A DNA stretch of 64,000 bases. It comes from Pelagomonas calceolata. Lineage: Eukaryota > Sar > Pelagophyceae > Pelagomonadales > Pelagomonadaceae. Both the position numbers and the translations under genes were made by a program. How positions within the stretch are numbered: the first letter of the stretch is position 1; the number at the start of each line of letters is the position of its first letter. The notes below the pieces were generated by a model. The model was not told where the DNA came from and did not search any database. It saw only the letters and a list, made by a program, of their open reading frames with translations. Positions 47,628 through 57,309 of this stretch are shown piece by piece. The stretch spans positions 3,596,001 to 3,660,000 of the forward strand of contig CAKKNE010000005.1 in the NCBI GenBank assembly GCA_918797485.1, in the 5' to 3' direction.

Positions 47628-48906
47628 ATGCGACGAGCCCTCACGACCATAGCCCTCGGCGCACGCTACGCGTCGTCGCTGTCGACGAGCAAGCGTAAAA
47701 TCCTCGTGTTGCACGGCAAGGGCGGATCGGGCGCGTCGATGAAGCTGCGCTTCCAAGCCATCGAGAACGCGCTGCCCGAATTTGATTTTACGTACGCCAC
47801 CGCACCGCATGAGTTGGACGGAGGAGGCTACCAGTGGTGGACGCTGCCGCCGGGCGTGCGCTCCTACCAGGCCACGGAGTACGGCGGCGTCGACGCGGCG
47901 CTCGACGTCGTGCGCTCCTCGCAAGCCGACGTCGTGTGGGGTCACTCGCAGGGCGCGATCCTCCTGGGCTTCGCTGCGGCCACTGAAGCCATCGACTGGC
48001 TCGGCGGCGCCAAGCTCATCCTGAACGGCGCGTCCTGGCCGAAACCATATGAGGCCGAGCTCGAGCGCGGCTGCCGCGGGGACACGCTGCACGTCCTCGG
48101 CGCGACGGACGACATCAACCCGCCCGAGCAGGCGCGGCGCCTGGCGGCTTGTTTTGACAATGCGCGCGTCCACGTCCACCCGGGCGGCCACTACGTCCCT
48201 ACGGACGAGGCCGCCATCGAGTGCTATCGGGACTTCCTCCTGTCTGGCGCCGCGTCCGACTGTCCATTGCCCATGTCGACCGATGCACCTCAGGTCATGA
48301 TCGAGCGGACCCTGAACTCGTTGGCCGGTGACGACGTCGACGCGGCGCTCCGACGGATATGGGACCTAGCGGGGGACACGTTCAAGTACTACTACCGTTT
48401 TGACACCCTGGACGAGTTCATCAAGGACGCGAAACAGACGAGTGACGAATTCGCAACCAGTTTCTACGGCATGGCGATCACGGGCAAGCGCTGGACGGTC
48501 CTGCGACCTTTTACAGTGGCCGGCGGCTGTGTGGAAATCAACCAGTGCGTCGGGTGCACCGGACAATTCTTCACTAAGTCATTTCTCGGTGATGACGCGG
48601 CCGTGCTGGCTCCGTCGAGCGGCGAGGAACCGGCATCGCCACGCCATCGAGCTGGCGTCGCGTCGATGGCGTGGAGGACGACGCGACGATTCAGCACGAA
48701 CGCACCGTAAAATTTTGATTTCCACACAGGCGGGCGGGCCCGACGGCTGGATCGGGACCTGTGTCGTCGAGACCGTGGCGCGCGACGACCGGAAACGCAA
48801 ATGGATATGGGAGCTGCGCAAGAGGAGGCGTCCACCACGCATGGGCGAGTGGTACATCGAGTCCATCGGCAGTAGTGACGCCGACGGCACGTTCGACGTA
48901 GCTTAA
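47628..48906 (+). CDS. FSH1-type serine hydrolase fused to a SnoaL-like C-terminal domain, two exons
   Basis: Exons 47628-48530 and 48730-48906 join in phase 0 to give 359 residues. The first 20 residues (MRRALTTIALGARYASSLS) look like a mitochondrial or plastid peptide. The alpha/beta hydrolase starts KILVLHGKGGSGASMKLRFQ; the nucleophile elbow is GHSQGA and the His is in HPGGHYVP, as in FSH1/OVCA2. From about residue 225 a second domain follows (TLNSLAGDDVDAALRRIWDL ... WIWELRKRRR ... GEWYIESIG) with the small cone-shaped SnoaL/DUF4864-like look. Substrate unknown. Without splicing, the frame would run through the introner to 48710 and lose the last strand. Confidence 0.72.
48528..48729 (+). 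mobile_element. introner element, copy 2
   Basis: The ends TGTGTGGAAATCAA and TTGATTTCCACACA are identical to copy 1. Flanks GCCGGCGGC (48519-48527) and GCGGGCGGG (48730-48738) match at 7 of 9 bp. Predicted intron 48531-48729 (199 nt), donor GTGGAAATC, acceptor CACACAG. The body is clearly alignable with copy 1 throughout. Confidence 0.8.
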
Positions 48907-48917
48907 ACAATGTATTG

Positions 48918-51564
48918 TTACACAGCAGCTAGGAACGCCTCGACCTCCGGGCACTCCGTGAGCAACGATCCGCCCCCGTACAGCGCCGTCGCGCTCCCGC
49001 GGAAGAGCCGCTTGTCACTGAGGTCGCGGCACGAGAAGCGCGCGTAGAGCTCGTCGGCCACGCCGCACTTGCGCAGGACGTAGCAGCAGTCCGTCACGTC
49101 GCCACCCGAGAGCCACGTCAGGGGCTCGGGCGGGTCACTCTGTATGATGTAGAACGCGTACCTCAAAACCAACAGCACGGGGAGCGCGATCAATAAGAAA
49201 CGGGCCGCGCCCCGCAATATTGATCGTGGCCGCTCGACGAGGTCGCGCAGCACGGCCGCGCTCAAAACGACGCCGACCACGAACCCCGCGAGGTGGATCG
49301 TCGCCGACACCTGCTCCGCGTACGAGTAGACGACGTCGACGCCGAAGAAAACAGCGAAGATCAGCAACCGCGCCCACCGATTCAAAGCCCCTCGTCGCAT
49401 GTCCGCCCAGTGGAGCAACAAGTGGCCGAAGTGCACGCCCAGCACGCAGTAGACGCCCGCCGAGAAGCCCACGACTCTCTGATAGGGCGCGAAAATCAGA
49501 GATGCGACGGCACCTAGCACGACGCCGGCCTCGAACGCGAGGCCCACGACCGGCCCGTGCGCCATCTCTAACGGCGAGCCCAGCACAAGCAAAATCACCG
49601 AGTTCGCGACGAGGTGGCCCGCGTCGACGTGGACGAACTGGTACGTGAACAGCCGCCTCCAATCAGTCGTCTGCAACCGGCAGTCGTCGGCAAAGGGCGC
49701 CACGGCCTCCAGCGCATCGTCGAGTGAACCCATTACTTCATCACCTCCAGACAAATCCACAAAAAACTTGACCCAGTAGACCAGGAGAGCCGTGAGCGTG
49801 AAGTAGGGCGCGAAGTCCTTCTTTTGATAGGCCACGTCGACCTCCAGGAACTCGCGCTTGACTCCTTTGAGAAGCGTCCCCTCGGGCATGCTCGGCGGTC
49901 TTTCAATCAATGATTCTTCTTCCTTGCGCTCCTCGCCGCCGAATAATTCTTCCACCAACGAATCTTTTGTGTGGAGGTGCGGCCCGCTCACGTAGCGCAC
50001 GACGTAGCTCCCCTCGGTATGGCCTATTACTTCCCCAGTGACGTACGAGCCCGCGGCAAACAAAGGACAGGGCTGCCGCAACTTGACGTAGCGTCTTGAC
50101 TCACCTTTTTCGCGCGGCACGGGGAACTCGACGGTGTAGGGCGCCTCGCCGCTTTCCGGACAGAGGTCGTGCGCTACATGTACCAAAGTACCTTTGGCGA
50201 TGGACCCGTCCAGCTCGGGGTGCTGGTCGTCCCTATATAAGGCGTGGAGCCTTCGCAGACCGCATCTTTCGAGTAGATCCCTTCTCCTATTCTTCGCGGC
50301 GTCCTCGATGCCGTCTCTGATCAGTAAAGCGCCGTCGCACTTTCTTAATACATCATCGAACAAGACATCGAGCGGGCGGACACCGTCGCGATTCCGCATC
50401 GCGGCCGCCACGCTGCCAAACCCGCTCACCAGCGATCTTCGCGAGTGCGCGTCGCCCACGGCCAGGTCGAGGCGCTCGTTGTCCGCGAGCAGCAGGGAGA
50501 AGGTCCGCAGATTGCGATCCGGCAAAGGCCCCTTCGGCTGGATCTCGTGGAGGACGCCCTCGAGCGTGGACCAGCGGACGTGCGCCGTGTCTCCCCGAAT
50601 GGTGATGGTGCCGTCGTCGTCGGACGAGTCACTATCATCGGGTGCACTGGGGGCGCCGCCCCGGCGCGCCTCGAGCCAGCGTTCGTGGTCGGCTTTTGCT
50701 TGAGAATCGACGCCGCGGCGCCGCTGGACCGCCTTGAGGAACGCTTGTCCGGCCCTGGTTTCGGCGTCTTCCGGCGGCGGCGGCTGTATTCCGGCGTCGA
50801 CGTCGCGAGGCCTGCGTGTTTTATTCTTCGACCTCCAGTCGCGCCATCGACGCGACGTCGTCTCCGCGACTGCGTCTGCTCCGGACGCGGCTCTTGCAAA
50901 GGCGCCTCGGACGCCGGGACGCGTACCGGGGCGTCGACGACGCGAAGAAGGCGACCGCGCGCGCCGCGGGCGAGGGCGTCGCGAGGCCGCTCCGGCGCCG
51001 CCGCCGGTTCCTCCGGCGCAGGCGCCGCGCCGTCGCGTCCCAGCGCCACCAGAAGCCGCCCGGCTCGCGGAAGAGCACCAGCGTCGCGGCGGCGTACCTT
51101 CCGTGCAGGCGATCCCACACGAGCGTCCGCAGCGGCAGGCCCGCGTCGAGGCGTCTTCTTAAAGTCGTCGTCGCGGCTCGCAGCCGTTGGCGCACGTCCT
51201 CGGGCGAACCTTTGGATAAAGCGGCGTAGGGCGCGAGGGCCTCCGCGAGGTGCGGCGGTGTGGATGGAGGCGGCCGCGCCTCGGATCGTGGCGGCGCCGG
51301 CGGCGGCCGCACCGCCTCGTAGACCGGCGGCGCCTCCTCGTCGTCGGACGCGACGCTCGAGCCGTTTTCTTTTGCAATCTCGACGAAGAGCTCCTCGTCG
51401 CTCTTGGCCGGCGACGTCCAGTGCGGGCCGTGGTCCGCGTCCATGAGCTCGTTGAATATCGTTTCTTCGAGGTCGGCCCGCAGCGGCGTCTTCACCGGCG
51501 TGCGCAGCGGCGTCTTCACGGCCTCGAGCTTGGCCATGAAGTCCTGCGACGACGGAGCCGCCAT
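48918..51564 (-). CDS. rhomboid-family intramembrane protein with long N-terminal region, two exons inferred
   Basis: Proposed exons 51564-50927 and 50811-48918, phase 2, 843 residues. The rhomboid frame stays open to about 50860 without an ATG, so an upstream exon is needed; the donor CG then GTACGC and acceptor CACGCAG fit. The region before the membrane part contains NLRTFSLLLADNERLDLAVG, resembling a PH-like or START-type lipid-binding fold. The rhomboid core has WRRLFTYQFVHVDAGHLVAN, the catalytic Ser in GFSAGVY (about 661) and His in TIHLAGFVVG (about 718). Usual rhomboids have G-x-S-G-G/A, so the site is slightly changed but Ser and His are present. Six hydrophobic helices fit. The exon join is less certain than the rhomboid call. 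Confidence 0.65.
50812..50926 (-). other. inferred intron in the rhomboid gene, introner-like
   Basis: 115 nt, donor GTACGC, acceptor AAAACACGCAG. It contains GTCGCGTCGATGGCG then CGACTGGAGG; copy 2 of the introner has the same string with TGGAGG directly after. This suggests descent from the same family with lost end repeats. Confidence 0.45.
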
Positions 51565-51801
51565 CGTGAATGCGCTTGCAAGCAGTACCTTATCAACCGA
51601 ATACCGCGGCGTAAAGAGAGGGTGGCCAGCCGCTCTGACAGCGCCCTCTCCCAACACAAACACACCGGCCTGCAACCAAGCGCTTGGCTGCGAGCGGGTC
51701 TACGCGTGCGTTTGAATTGATATCACAACGTGGTGCAACCAATGGCTTCGTGGGCTGCGCGCACCACATAAATTCCGCCGTGGTCAAATCAAACAATTCT
51801 T

Positions 51802-51825
51802 GCTAGTGTCTTACATTACGCTAGC
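51802..51825 (+). promoter_or_regulatory. palindromic promoter motif, copy 10
   Basis: GCTAGTGTCTTAC, ATTA, CGCTAGC. It lies 238 bp from the rhomboid gene start and 235 bp from the acyltransferase start. Confidence 0.6.
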
Positions 51826-52059
51826 AGCTCACAGCATCGAGCCGGCCAGGCCAATCCTCAGCCCGCGTGCACCCACAAAGCACCGCAAAAGCACGAGCGA
51901 TTGTCAGCCTACCATCATGTGGAGTCATAACACGTGAGCCCGCACAGCCATAGCACAGCTGCACAGCCCCGGTACAGCTGGAGAAACGCCGTCGACGCGC
52001 GTGCAAAGCAAGCATTCATTCTGAAACGTATCGCATCGCTGCCAGCGAGCATCGATCAC

Positions 52060-53064
52060 ATGTCTCTCACCGCACGCCTGCGCGGCGCGGCCTTCGTGCT
52101 CCTCCTCGTCACCACCGCTTTAGTTGGCAGCACGCTCCTGCTGCCGCCGGCCATCCTCCTACCGCTCGGCTTTAAGAAGTTATACGCAAAATATGCATCA
52201 TTCATAGCCTGGTGGTGGTTTTCGTGCGCTGCCGCGGCGATCGAAGTCATGGGAAACGTGAAATACGAGATCGCCGGCGACGTACCTGATGACGAGAAGG
52301 TCCTGGTCATCTGCAACCACCACTGTCGCTTGGACTGGCTGTATCTCTGGCCGTTGGTCATGAGGCATGGCAGGTGCGCCTCGCTACACGTGACGCTCAA
52401 GGATTCATTGAGGAGCGCGCCGTTTTTTGGCTGGGCGATGCAGGCCTTCGGCTTCGCGTTCGTGTCCCGAAAAGACAGAGAAGGGGACCTCGACGTCATT
52501 CAGTCGTCGTTGGCAGGGCGTACACCGCTCTGGGCGCTGCTCTTCCCCGAGGGGACAGATCTGTCCGAGTCGAACGTCGCGAAGTCCCAGAAGCATGGGG
52601 CGACATTAAAGCCGCCCATCAAGTGGTCCCAGGTCCTGGTGCCGCGCGCGGCCGGGTTCGCCGGCGCCGTCGAGGCGATGGGATCTCCGGTGATCTACGA
52701 CTTGACCATCGCGTACGACAACGATGGGCGCCCGGACGAGCCGTCGATGCTCTCTGGTAAATTCCCGCGGCGTGTTATTGTTCGTGTTGACCGCATCACA
52801 AAACCGCCGCGCGACGTGAAGAAGTGGCTTTTTGAAAGATGGGCCCTTAAGGAGGAGCGCCTCGCGGCGGGTTTAACGGGCGAGCCCTCGGCTTCATCAA
52901 ATGCTCTTGTTCACGTTCTGTGCGGCGCTTTTATCGCGGCGCTGGCGTGCTACGCGCTCTGCGTCGACTGGCGCGTCCGCCGCGCCTTCTACGCGACGAG
53001 CGCTCTCTGGGTTGGCGTCGGGAAGGTTGGGGGCCTCGACGTGTTTTTGTTGAGTGGGAGCTAA
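52060..53064 (+). CDS. lysophospholipid/acylglycerophosphate acyltransferase (LPLAT, LCLAT1-like)
   Basis: 334 residues from ATG at 52060. The open frame begins 126 bp earlier, but that stretch is less convincing. An N-terminal membrane helix is followed by block I NHHCRLDW (about 87), the catalytic NHx4D form seen in LCLAT1/AGPAT8 proteins, and block III FPEGTDLSESN (about 162). IYDLTIAYDN is the usual later strand, and a C-terminal hydrophobic pair anchors the end. It should transfer an acyl chain to a lysophospholipid in the ER; the head group is not determined. Confidence 0.87.
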   Translation: MSLTARLRGAAFVLLLVTTALVGSTLLLPPAILLPLGFKKLYAKYASFIAWWWFSCAAAAIEVMGNVKYEIAGDVPDDEKVLVICNHHCRLDWLYLWPLVMRHGRCASLHVTLKDSLRSAPFFGWAMQAFGFAFVSRKDREGDLDVIQSSLAGRTPLWALLFPEGTDLSESNVAKSQKHGATLKPPIKWSQVLVPRAAGFAGAVEAMGSPVIYDLTIAYDNDGRPDEPSMLSGKFPRRVIVRVDRITKPPRDVKKWLFERWALKEERLAAGLTGEPSASSNALVHVLCGAFIAALACYALCVDWRVRRAFYATSALWVGVGKVGGLDVFLLSGS

Positions 53065-53080
53065 GTACTAAATAGCCTTC

Positions 53081-53995
53081 TTAGGAGCGAATAAACTCGG
53101 TATTGACTCGCAACCGCCCGATTTCGGTTCTGGGAAAATACCAGTTGAATTCGTCGATGATCAGGCCAGTCGCGTTTTGCCCCGCGTCGCGGGTGATTCG
53201 GACGAGGCACGATGGTTGTCTGCTGAGGGGACTGTAAAAGCCGGGGTTGTAATAACCAGCCGGATAGAAGGCGAGATCTTCGTGGTGATGATCCAGTCCC
53301 CACGGCGACGAATCCTCGGGGCCCCGAAGTAAGTCATTTGGAACGCCTTCTGGTTGGACTGGATCCCCACCTTGACAGAGTTGGAGCCAGAGACTGTGAA
53401 TTTCAGTGCTGCCTTCAGCGTCGAACACGACCGTCGGTTTCCAATGGGCAGGGCTCCTGTATGGAACCGCGACGATGCGGAAGCGAAGCGGCGCACAGTC
53501 CAGGCCGAGCCCCACGCCGAGGGAGTCCGGAATCGCTTCACCGGCCCGCAGTTGTGTGCAATGCTCGCACACGTCCCCGTCGGCCACGTGTAGATGTGAG
53601 GTGCCAGCAGAAATTCGGAACCAGTCCCCATCATCCTGATGTTCGCTAAACTCTTCGGGGAAGGTAGGTGAGAACTTCTCGAAAGACATCCTCCTCGTTG
53701 TCAGCAACTTCCCGCCGCTCCAGACCTGGAGCACAAACCTCGTGTCATTATCATAATCGTGCATTTGCAGGCTCTGGTCAGGATCCCCCGGCCGAAGCTC
53801 CCAGAGCGACCTAGCAAATGAGGGCCAGACCCACGTAACCATTACGTGCTCCGTCAGCGGGTTGCACTTCGCGTGCCGCTCCCACGTCTTCTCGTTGGGT
53901 CTAAATCGGCGGCTGGTCCGGCCTAACATAACAATCTCCTTGGCTCCACAGAAGTCCTCTAGGACGCGCGCGACGTCGTCTGGGAGAGCATTCAT
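53081..53995 (-). CDS. F-box-like protein
   Basis: 304 residues. The N-terminus LPDDVARVLEDFCGAKEIVMLGRTSRRF then W is a plausible F-box. The rest is strand-rich with several Trp and has no repeat I recognise. VCEHCTQL may be a small metal site. It may recruit a substrate to an SCF ligase, but only the first 40 residues support this. Third codon positions are less GC-biased than in neighbouring genes. It is convergent with the acyltransferase gene (16 bp between stops). Confidence 0.6.
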   Translation of the reverse strand: MNALPDDVARVLEDFCGAKEIVMLGRTSRRFRPNEKTWERHAKCNPLTEHVMVTWVWPSFARSLWELRPGDPDQSLQMHDYDNDTRFVLQVWSGGKLLTTRRMSFEKFSPTFPEEFSEHQDDGDWFRISAGTSHLHVADGDVCEHCTQLRAGEAIPDSLGVGLGLDCAPLRFRIVAVPYRSPAHWKPTVVFDAEGSTEIHSLWLQLCQGGDPVQPEGVPNDLLRGPEDSSPWGLDHHHEDLAFYPAGYYNPGFYSPLSRQPSCLVRITRDAGQNATGLIIDEFNWYFPRTEIGRLRVNTEFIRS

Positions 53996-54343
53996 GGTCT
54001 GCTTGTCTCAGGAAGGCAGAGATGAGCTTAGATACGAGGCGACAGCGTATGAGGACCGGAGGCGGGCCGGGCGTGGTCACGCGGATCCGCGTCGTCGCCG
54101 CGCTCCGGTTCGCAAAAGCTTAAAAACCCGAGATTTGCTAATTAGGGCGCGGTTTTTTTTCTCTGACTTGTCCGGCCCCCTCCGGCCCCCGGCCGGTGTT
54201 ACGGCGTGGGTCGCGGCAGGCGTCTAGTGCACGGGGTTTTCGATAATTTACGCAGATAGATGTATACTCAGAACCGGTCTTTGCAGAGCAGCCCGAGCCG
54301 GACGCGCCACCGCTCGCCCCGGATCGGTTTCGGCCAGACCTAA
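53996..54343. other. intergenic or missing 5' exon of the zipper gene
   Basis: 348 bp, AT-richer in places (CTTTGCAG acceptor-like at about 54288). It should contain either promoter sequence or an exon with the start codon for the reading frame that opens at 54344. I could not identify the exon. Confidence 0.3.
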
Positions 54344-54796
54344 GACGAGGCGCCGACGCCGGCGCAGAGCCCCGAGCAGACCTACGACGCGCTCGAGACG
54401 AACGAGGCCGCGCAGGACGCGGCGCAGTGGCGCCGCCGCGCCGCGGACTTGGAACGACAGGTCCTGGCGCTACAGCGCGAAAACGCCGCCCTGCGCGTCG
54501 GCGCGCGGCCGCCCTGGGCCTCACCTGATCAGGCTCCGGCGCCCGGCCCCTCCTTTGGGTCCTCTGCCGCCTTGGATGCCAACGAGCAGACGGCCTCAGA
54601 CCTCCTGTTCGCCGACGACGCGATCTTCGACATCGGCGATGAGGACCAGAACGAGAACGCCTGGGCCTGGCCCGACGCGTTCGGCCTCGGGTGCTGTTTG
54701 GCCCCGGAGCCTACGACGCCCGCTACGCCCGGCGTGCGCTTCGTGAGCAAGGGCAAGCGTCAGCGCGTGCCCGAAGAGTCCGACTCCGGACGCTGA
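54344..54796 (+). CDS. leucine-zipper-like protein, 3' exon only
   Basis: Open frame from after a TAA (54341-54343) to TGA at 54796, 150 codons without an ATG near its start, so the 5' part must lie upstream. WRRRAADLERQVLALQREN is a heptad-repeat coiled coil with the Leu/Asn pattern of bZIP zippers, but no DNA-binding basic region is visible. The rest is acidic (ADDAIFDIGDEDQNENAWAW) and could be an activation segment, ending in a basic GKRQRV patch. A transcription factor is a guess. Confidence 0.45.
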   Translation, partial: DEAPTPAQSPEQTYDALETNEAAQDAAQWRRRAADLERQVLALQRENAALRVGARPPWASPDQAPAPGPSFGSSAALDANEQTASDLLFADDAIFDIGDEDQNENAWAWPDAFGLGCCLAPEPTTPATPGVRFVSKGKRQRVPEESDSGR

Positions 54797-54944
54797 TCAT
54801 CACCACGCCATTTCCCCGTGGCCCACACGTGCCGCGGTCGGCGCGAACGTATGCGTCCATCTCCATGAAATCCCCAACTCCTACTCCATGTTCCCCATTA
54901 ACAACCATATCAAGGATGTCTCGTGGTGGCGAATTGCTCCATTT

Positions 54945-54968
54945 GCTAGTATCTTACAACACGCTAGT
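54945..54968 (+). promoter_or_regulatory. palindromic promoter motif, copy 11
   Basis: GCTAGTATCTTAC, AACA, CGCTAGT. It is 170 bp upstream of the epimerase start; only one gene starts here. Confidence 0.55.
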
Positions 54969-55137
54969 CGCCGCAGCTCGGCAGCTCCCCAGCGACGCCG
55001 CATCCCTGCCGCTGTGCACGCGTTTTAGGTGTTTAATCTATCAACCAGTTGATAATCTCGAGTCCTGTGCAGCGCTGCCGTTGCAGCTTACGCAGCCGTG
55101 ACAAACACACAAAGCTCTCACAGCTCTCACAAATACT

Positions 55138-56085
55138 ATGCGACCGCAAACATCCGCACTGCTCGCCGCGGCAGCCGCCACAGCCGCATGGCTCCTCTAC
55201 AAGAAAAAGAAGAAACGACGCGTCGTCATCACGGGCTGCTGTGGTAACCTCGGTCGCAAGCTCGGCGCCTACCTCCAGGAACGAGGCGTCGAGGTCGTCG
55301 GAATCGAGCACCCCGACTACTGCGCGAAGGGCTCCGAGCCGCCCTGCGACCGAGTGGTCCAAGGAGACGCCCAGCAGCCCGGCGGCGTGCCGTGGCGCCG
55401 CGTCCTCGCGGGCGCCGACGCCGTCGTCCACTTCAGCGCCGTGAATCCTTACCCTAACGCAGACTGGTCCGAGAGCAGCGGGTCCATGGACCACGCCTTC
55501 AACGTCGCGCTCGCGGCCGCCGACGCGGGCGTGCCCCGTTTCATCTTAGCTTCCTCGAACCATGTCATGGGCGGCTACAAGGACGACCATAAACATGGCG
55601 TGGTAAAGCCGTCGGACGCGCCGCGCGTCGGGACGGCGCTCAACGACCCCGCTGCTGCCCAGCGCGCGGGCGACGCCGTCGCCTACGCCGCGGCGAAGCT
55701 GGCCGCGGAACGGCTGCTGGCGGCGCTCGCGCACGTGCGGCCGCGCACGGTATTCCTCGCCCTCCGGGTCGGCTGGTGCCAGCCGGGTATCAACTCGCCG
55801 CGGACCATCGGGGCCTCGGGCGTGCCGCCCGCCTTCGAAACCGCCGGGGCGGCGGCATCCGTCAAGGACGACTCGCACGACGACGCCTGGTTCCGGGGCA
55901 TGTGGCTCTCGAACGGCGACTTCCTGCGCCTCTTCGGCGCCGCGGCGCTGTCGGACCGTATTCCGGGGTCGGGCTACCACTGCGTCAACGCCATGTCCGC
56001 GAACACTAATGCAAGGTGGTCGCTCGACGAGACGGAGGCGCTCCTCGGCGTGCGGCCCCGCGACGACGCGGCGAGCTATGGCTAG
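55138..56085 (+). CDS. NAD-dependent epimerase/uronate dehydrogenase-like (extended SDR)
   Basis: 315 residues. A short N-terminal anchor (LLAAAAATAAWLLYKKKKKR) precedes the Rossmann fold: VVITGCCGNLGRKLG (GxxGxxG-type), HFSAVNPYP, ILASSNHVMGGY, and the YxxxK pair in VAYAAAKLAAERLL. The strings ASSNHVMG and DDAWFRGMWLSNGDFLRLF closely resemble bacterial-type uronate dehydrogenase, which oxidises galacturonate or glucuronate to aldarolactone. It could act on pectin or alginate-type sugars; general epimerase activity is the alternative. The anchor suggests attachment to ER or another membrane. Confidence 0.8.
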   Translation: MRPQTSALLAAAAATAAWLLYKKKKKRRVVITGCCGNLGRKLGAYLQERGVEVVGIEHPDYCAKGSEPPCDRVVQGDAQQPGGVPWRRVLAGADAVVHFSAVNPYPNADWSESSGSMDHAFNVALAAADAGVPRFILASSNHVMGGYKDDHKHGVVKPSDAPRVGTALNDPAAAQRAGDAVAYAAAKLAAERLLAALAHVRPRTVFLALRVGWCQPGINSPRTIGASGVPPAFETAGAAASVKDDSHDDAWFRGMWLSNGDFLRLFGAAALSDRIPGSGYHCVNAMSANTNARWSLDETEALLGVRPRDDAASYG

Positions 56086-56187
56086 CTCACGTTATACGCC
56101 ATCGCCGCGCGTAAGTTAATGTGGTGTTACACGGGGAGCATGTCGCGATGCGTTTCGGGTCGGGGGCGCGGGCGGACGATTTCAACT

Positions 56188-56844
56188 CTAGACGAGGCAG
56201 AACTCGCCGTACTCGTCGCCGTGCTGGCCGCAGAGCGAGCGCTTGGCGGCCTCGACCGTCTTCTTGGCGCGCGCGTTGAAGTGCTTCGTGTGGCCCTTGG
56301 CCTTCTGGAAGAAGACCTTGCCGAGCTCGCAGCTCAGCACACGGAACGTTCGGTAGATGTCCACCGGGCCGCTGCCCGCGTCGAGGAGCGAGGCGATCTG
56401 CTGGAGCCCCAGCTCTTTTTCTTCTTCTGCGGCGACCTCGTAGCAGATTTCTAGGACTTCCGGGTCGACTAGGGCCGGCGCCTCGGTATCTAAGACCTGG
56501 AGCATCTCGTCGAGGTTGTTCTTCGCGCCGGGAGCGGAGAAGTGGATGTCGCGCGGCGCGACGCCCGCGTGCAGCTTGCCGTCGGCCGTCTTGATCTCGT
56601 AGCGGAGGCCTCCTTTCGCCTTGACCTTGTGGCCATCAATCACACCGAGCGTCGTGTGCTTGTTGAGGTCGAACTCGACGACCGTGCCCTTGCTCATGGC
56701 ATTAATCTGGACCGGTTCCGCGTCGGCGTCGCCCGCGTCCTTGTCCTTCTTCTTGAATACAATAGTCCTCGCCGCGGCGGGCGCGGGCGGGGCCAGGAAG
56801 GCGCTGGCGCCGTGGATGGCTAGGAGGGCTAGGAGGCGGTGCAT
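56188..56844 (-). CDS. RNase II/R-like N-terminal-domain protein, plastid-targeted, no RNB domain
   Basis: 218 residues from ATG at 56844. MHRLLALLAIHGASAFLAPPAP has the ASAF-type cleavage motif of plastid preproteins in red-lineage algae. The body reads KGTVVEFDLNKHTTLGVIDG ... LHAGVAPRDIHFSAPG ... PEVLEICYEVAAEEEKELGL ... LLDAGSGPVDIYRTFRVL ... FNARAKKTVEAAK. This follows the N-terminal part of plastid RNase II (RNR1-type) in order and spacing. The catalytic RNB domain is missing and the protein stops where it should begin. It may be a stand-alone RNA-binding protein or regulator. Confidence 0.65.
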   Translation of the reverse strand: MHRLLALLAIHGASAFLAPPAPAAARTIVFKKKDKDAGDADAEPVQINAMSKGTVVEFDLNKHTTLGVIDGHKVKAKGGLRYEIKTADGKLHAGVAPRDIHFSAPGAKNNLDEMLQVLDTEAPALVDPEVLEICYEVAAEEEKELGLQQIASLLDAGSGPVDIYRTFRVLSCELGKVFFQKAKGHTKHFNARAKKTVEAAKRSLCGQHGDEYGEFCLV

Positions 56845-57086
56845 GTTGCGCTGCCTTGGTCGCTGCGTAGCGAGATAGAGAGTGCGGCGGATAATTTCAG
56901 CCGTCAACGGGTCAATTTAATATGTACAGCAGCAGTGCAGGGCGCTAAAAGTCACGGCTTCCGACCACTGAAGCGCGAGGCGCAGCGAGCCACTTCAATG
57001 ACCGCGTAGCTCCTTTTCTGCGCGCAGACGAGCGCTCCTCGTCGGCCGCAGGCGTGGCTCCTCCCTGCGGAGCGGTCAGCGCGCAC

Positions 57087-57110
57087 GCTAGTGTCTTACA
57101 AGCCGCTAGC
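57087..57110 (+). promoter_or_regulatory. palindromic promoter motif, copy 12
   Basis: GCTAGTGTCTTAC, AAGC, CGCTAGC. It lies 243 bp from the RNase II-like start and 200 bp from the SLC4 start. Confidence 0.62.
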
Positions 57111-57309
57111 GCGCTCGTGTTTGCACGCGGCAAAAAACGACCGCTGCAGGCTCTCGTACAAGTGCATGCTGGCGCGAGCTGTGCGCAAGTCGACCAGTGC
57201 ACGCAGTAGCAGTGCTGCGCACGAGAAACGCCGATAGCAGCTAGCAACTCACATCTCCTGGAGAGCACCAAGCACTGCAGCTACCGCAGCGGAGCAGCGG
57301 AGAGCCCCC

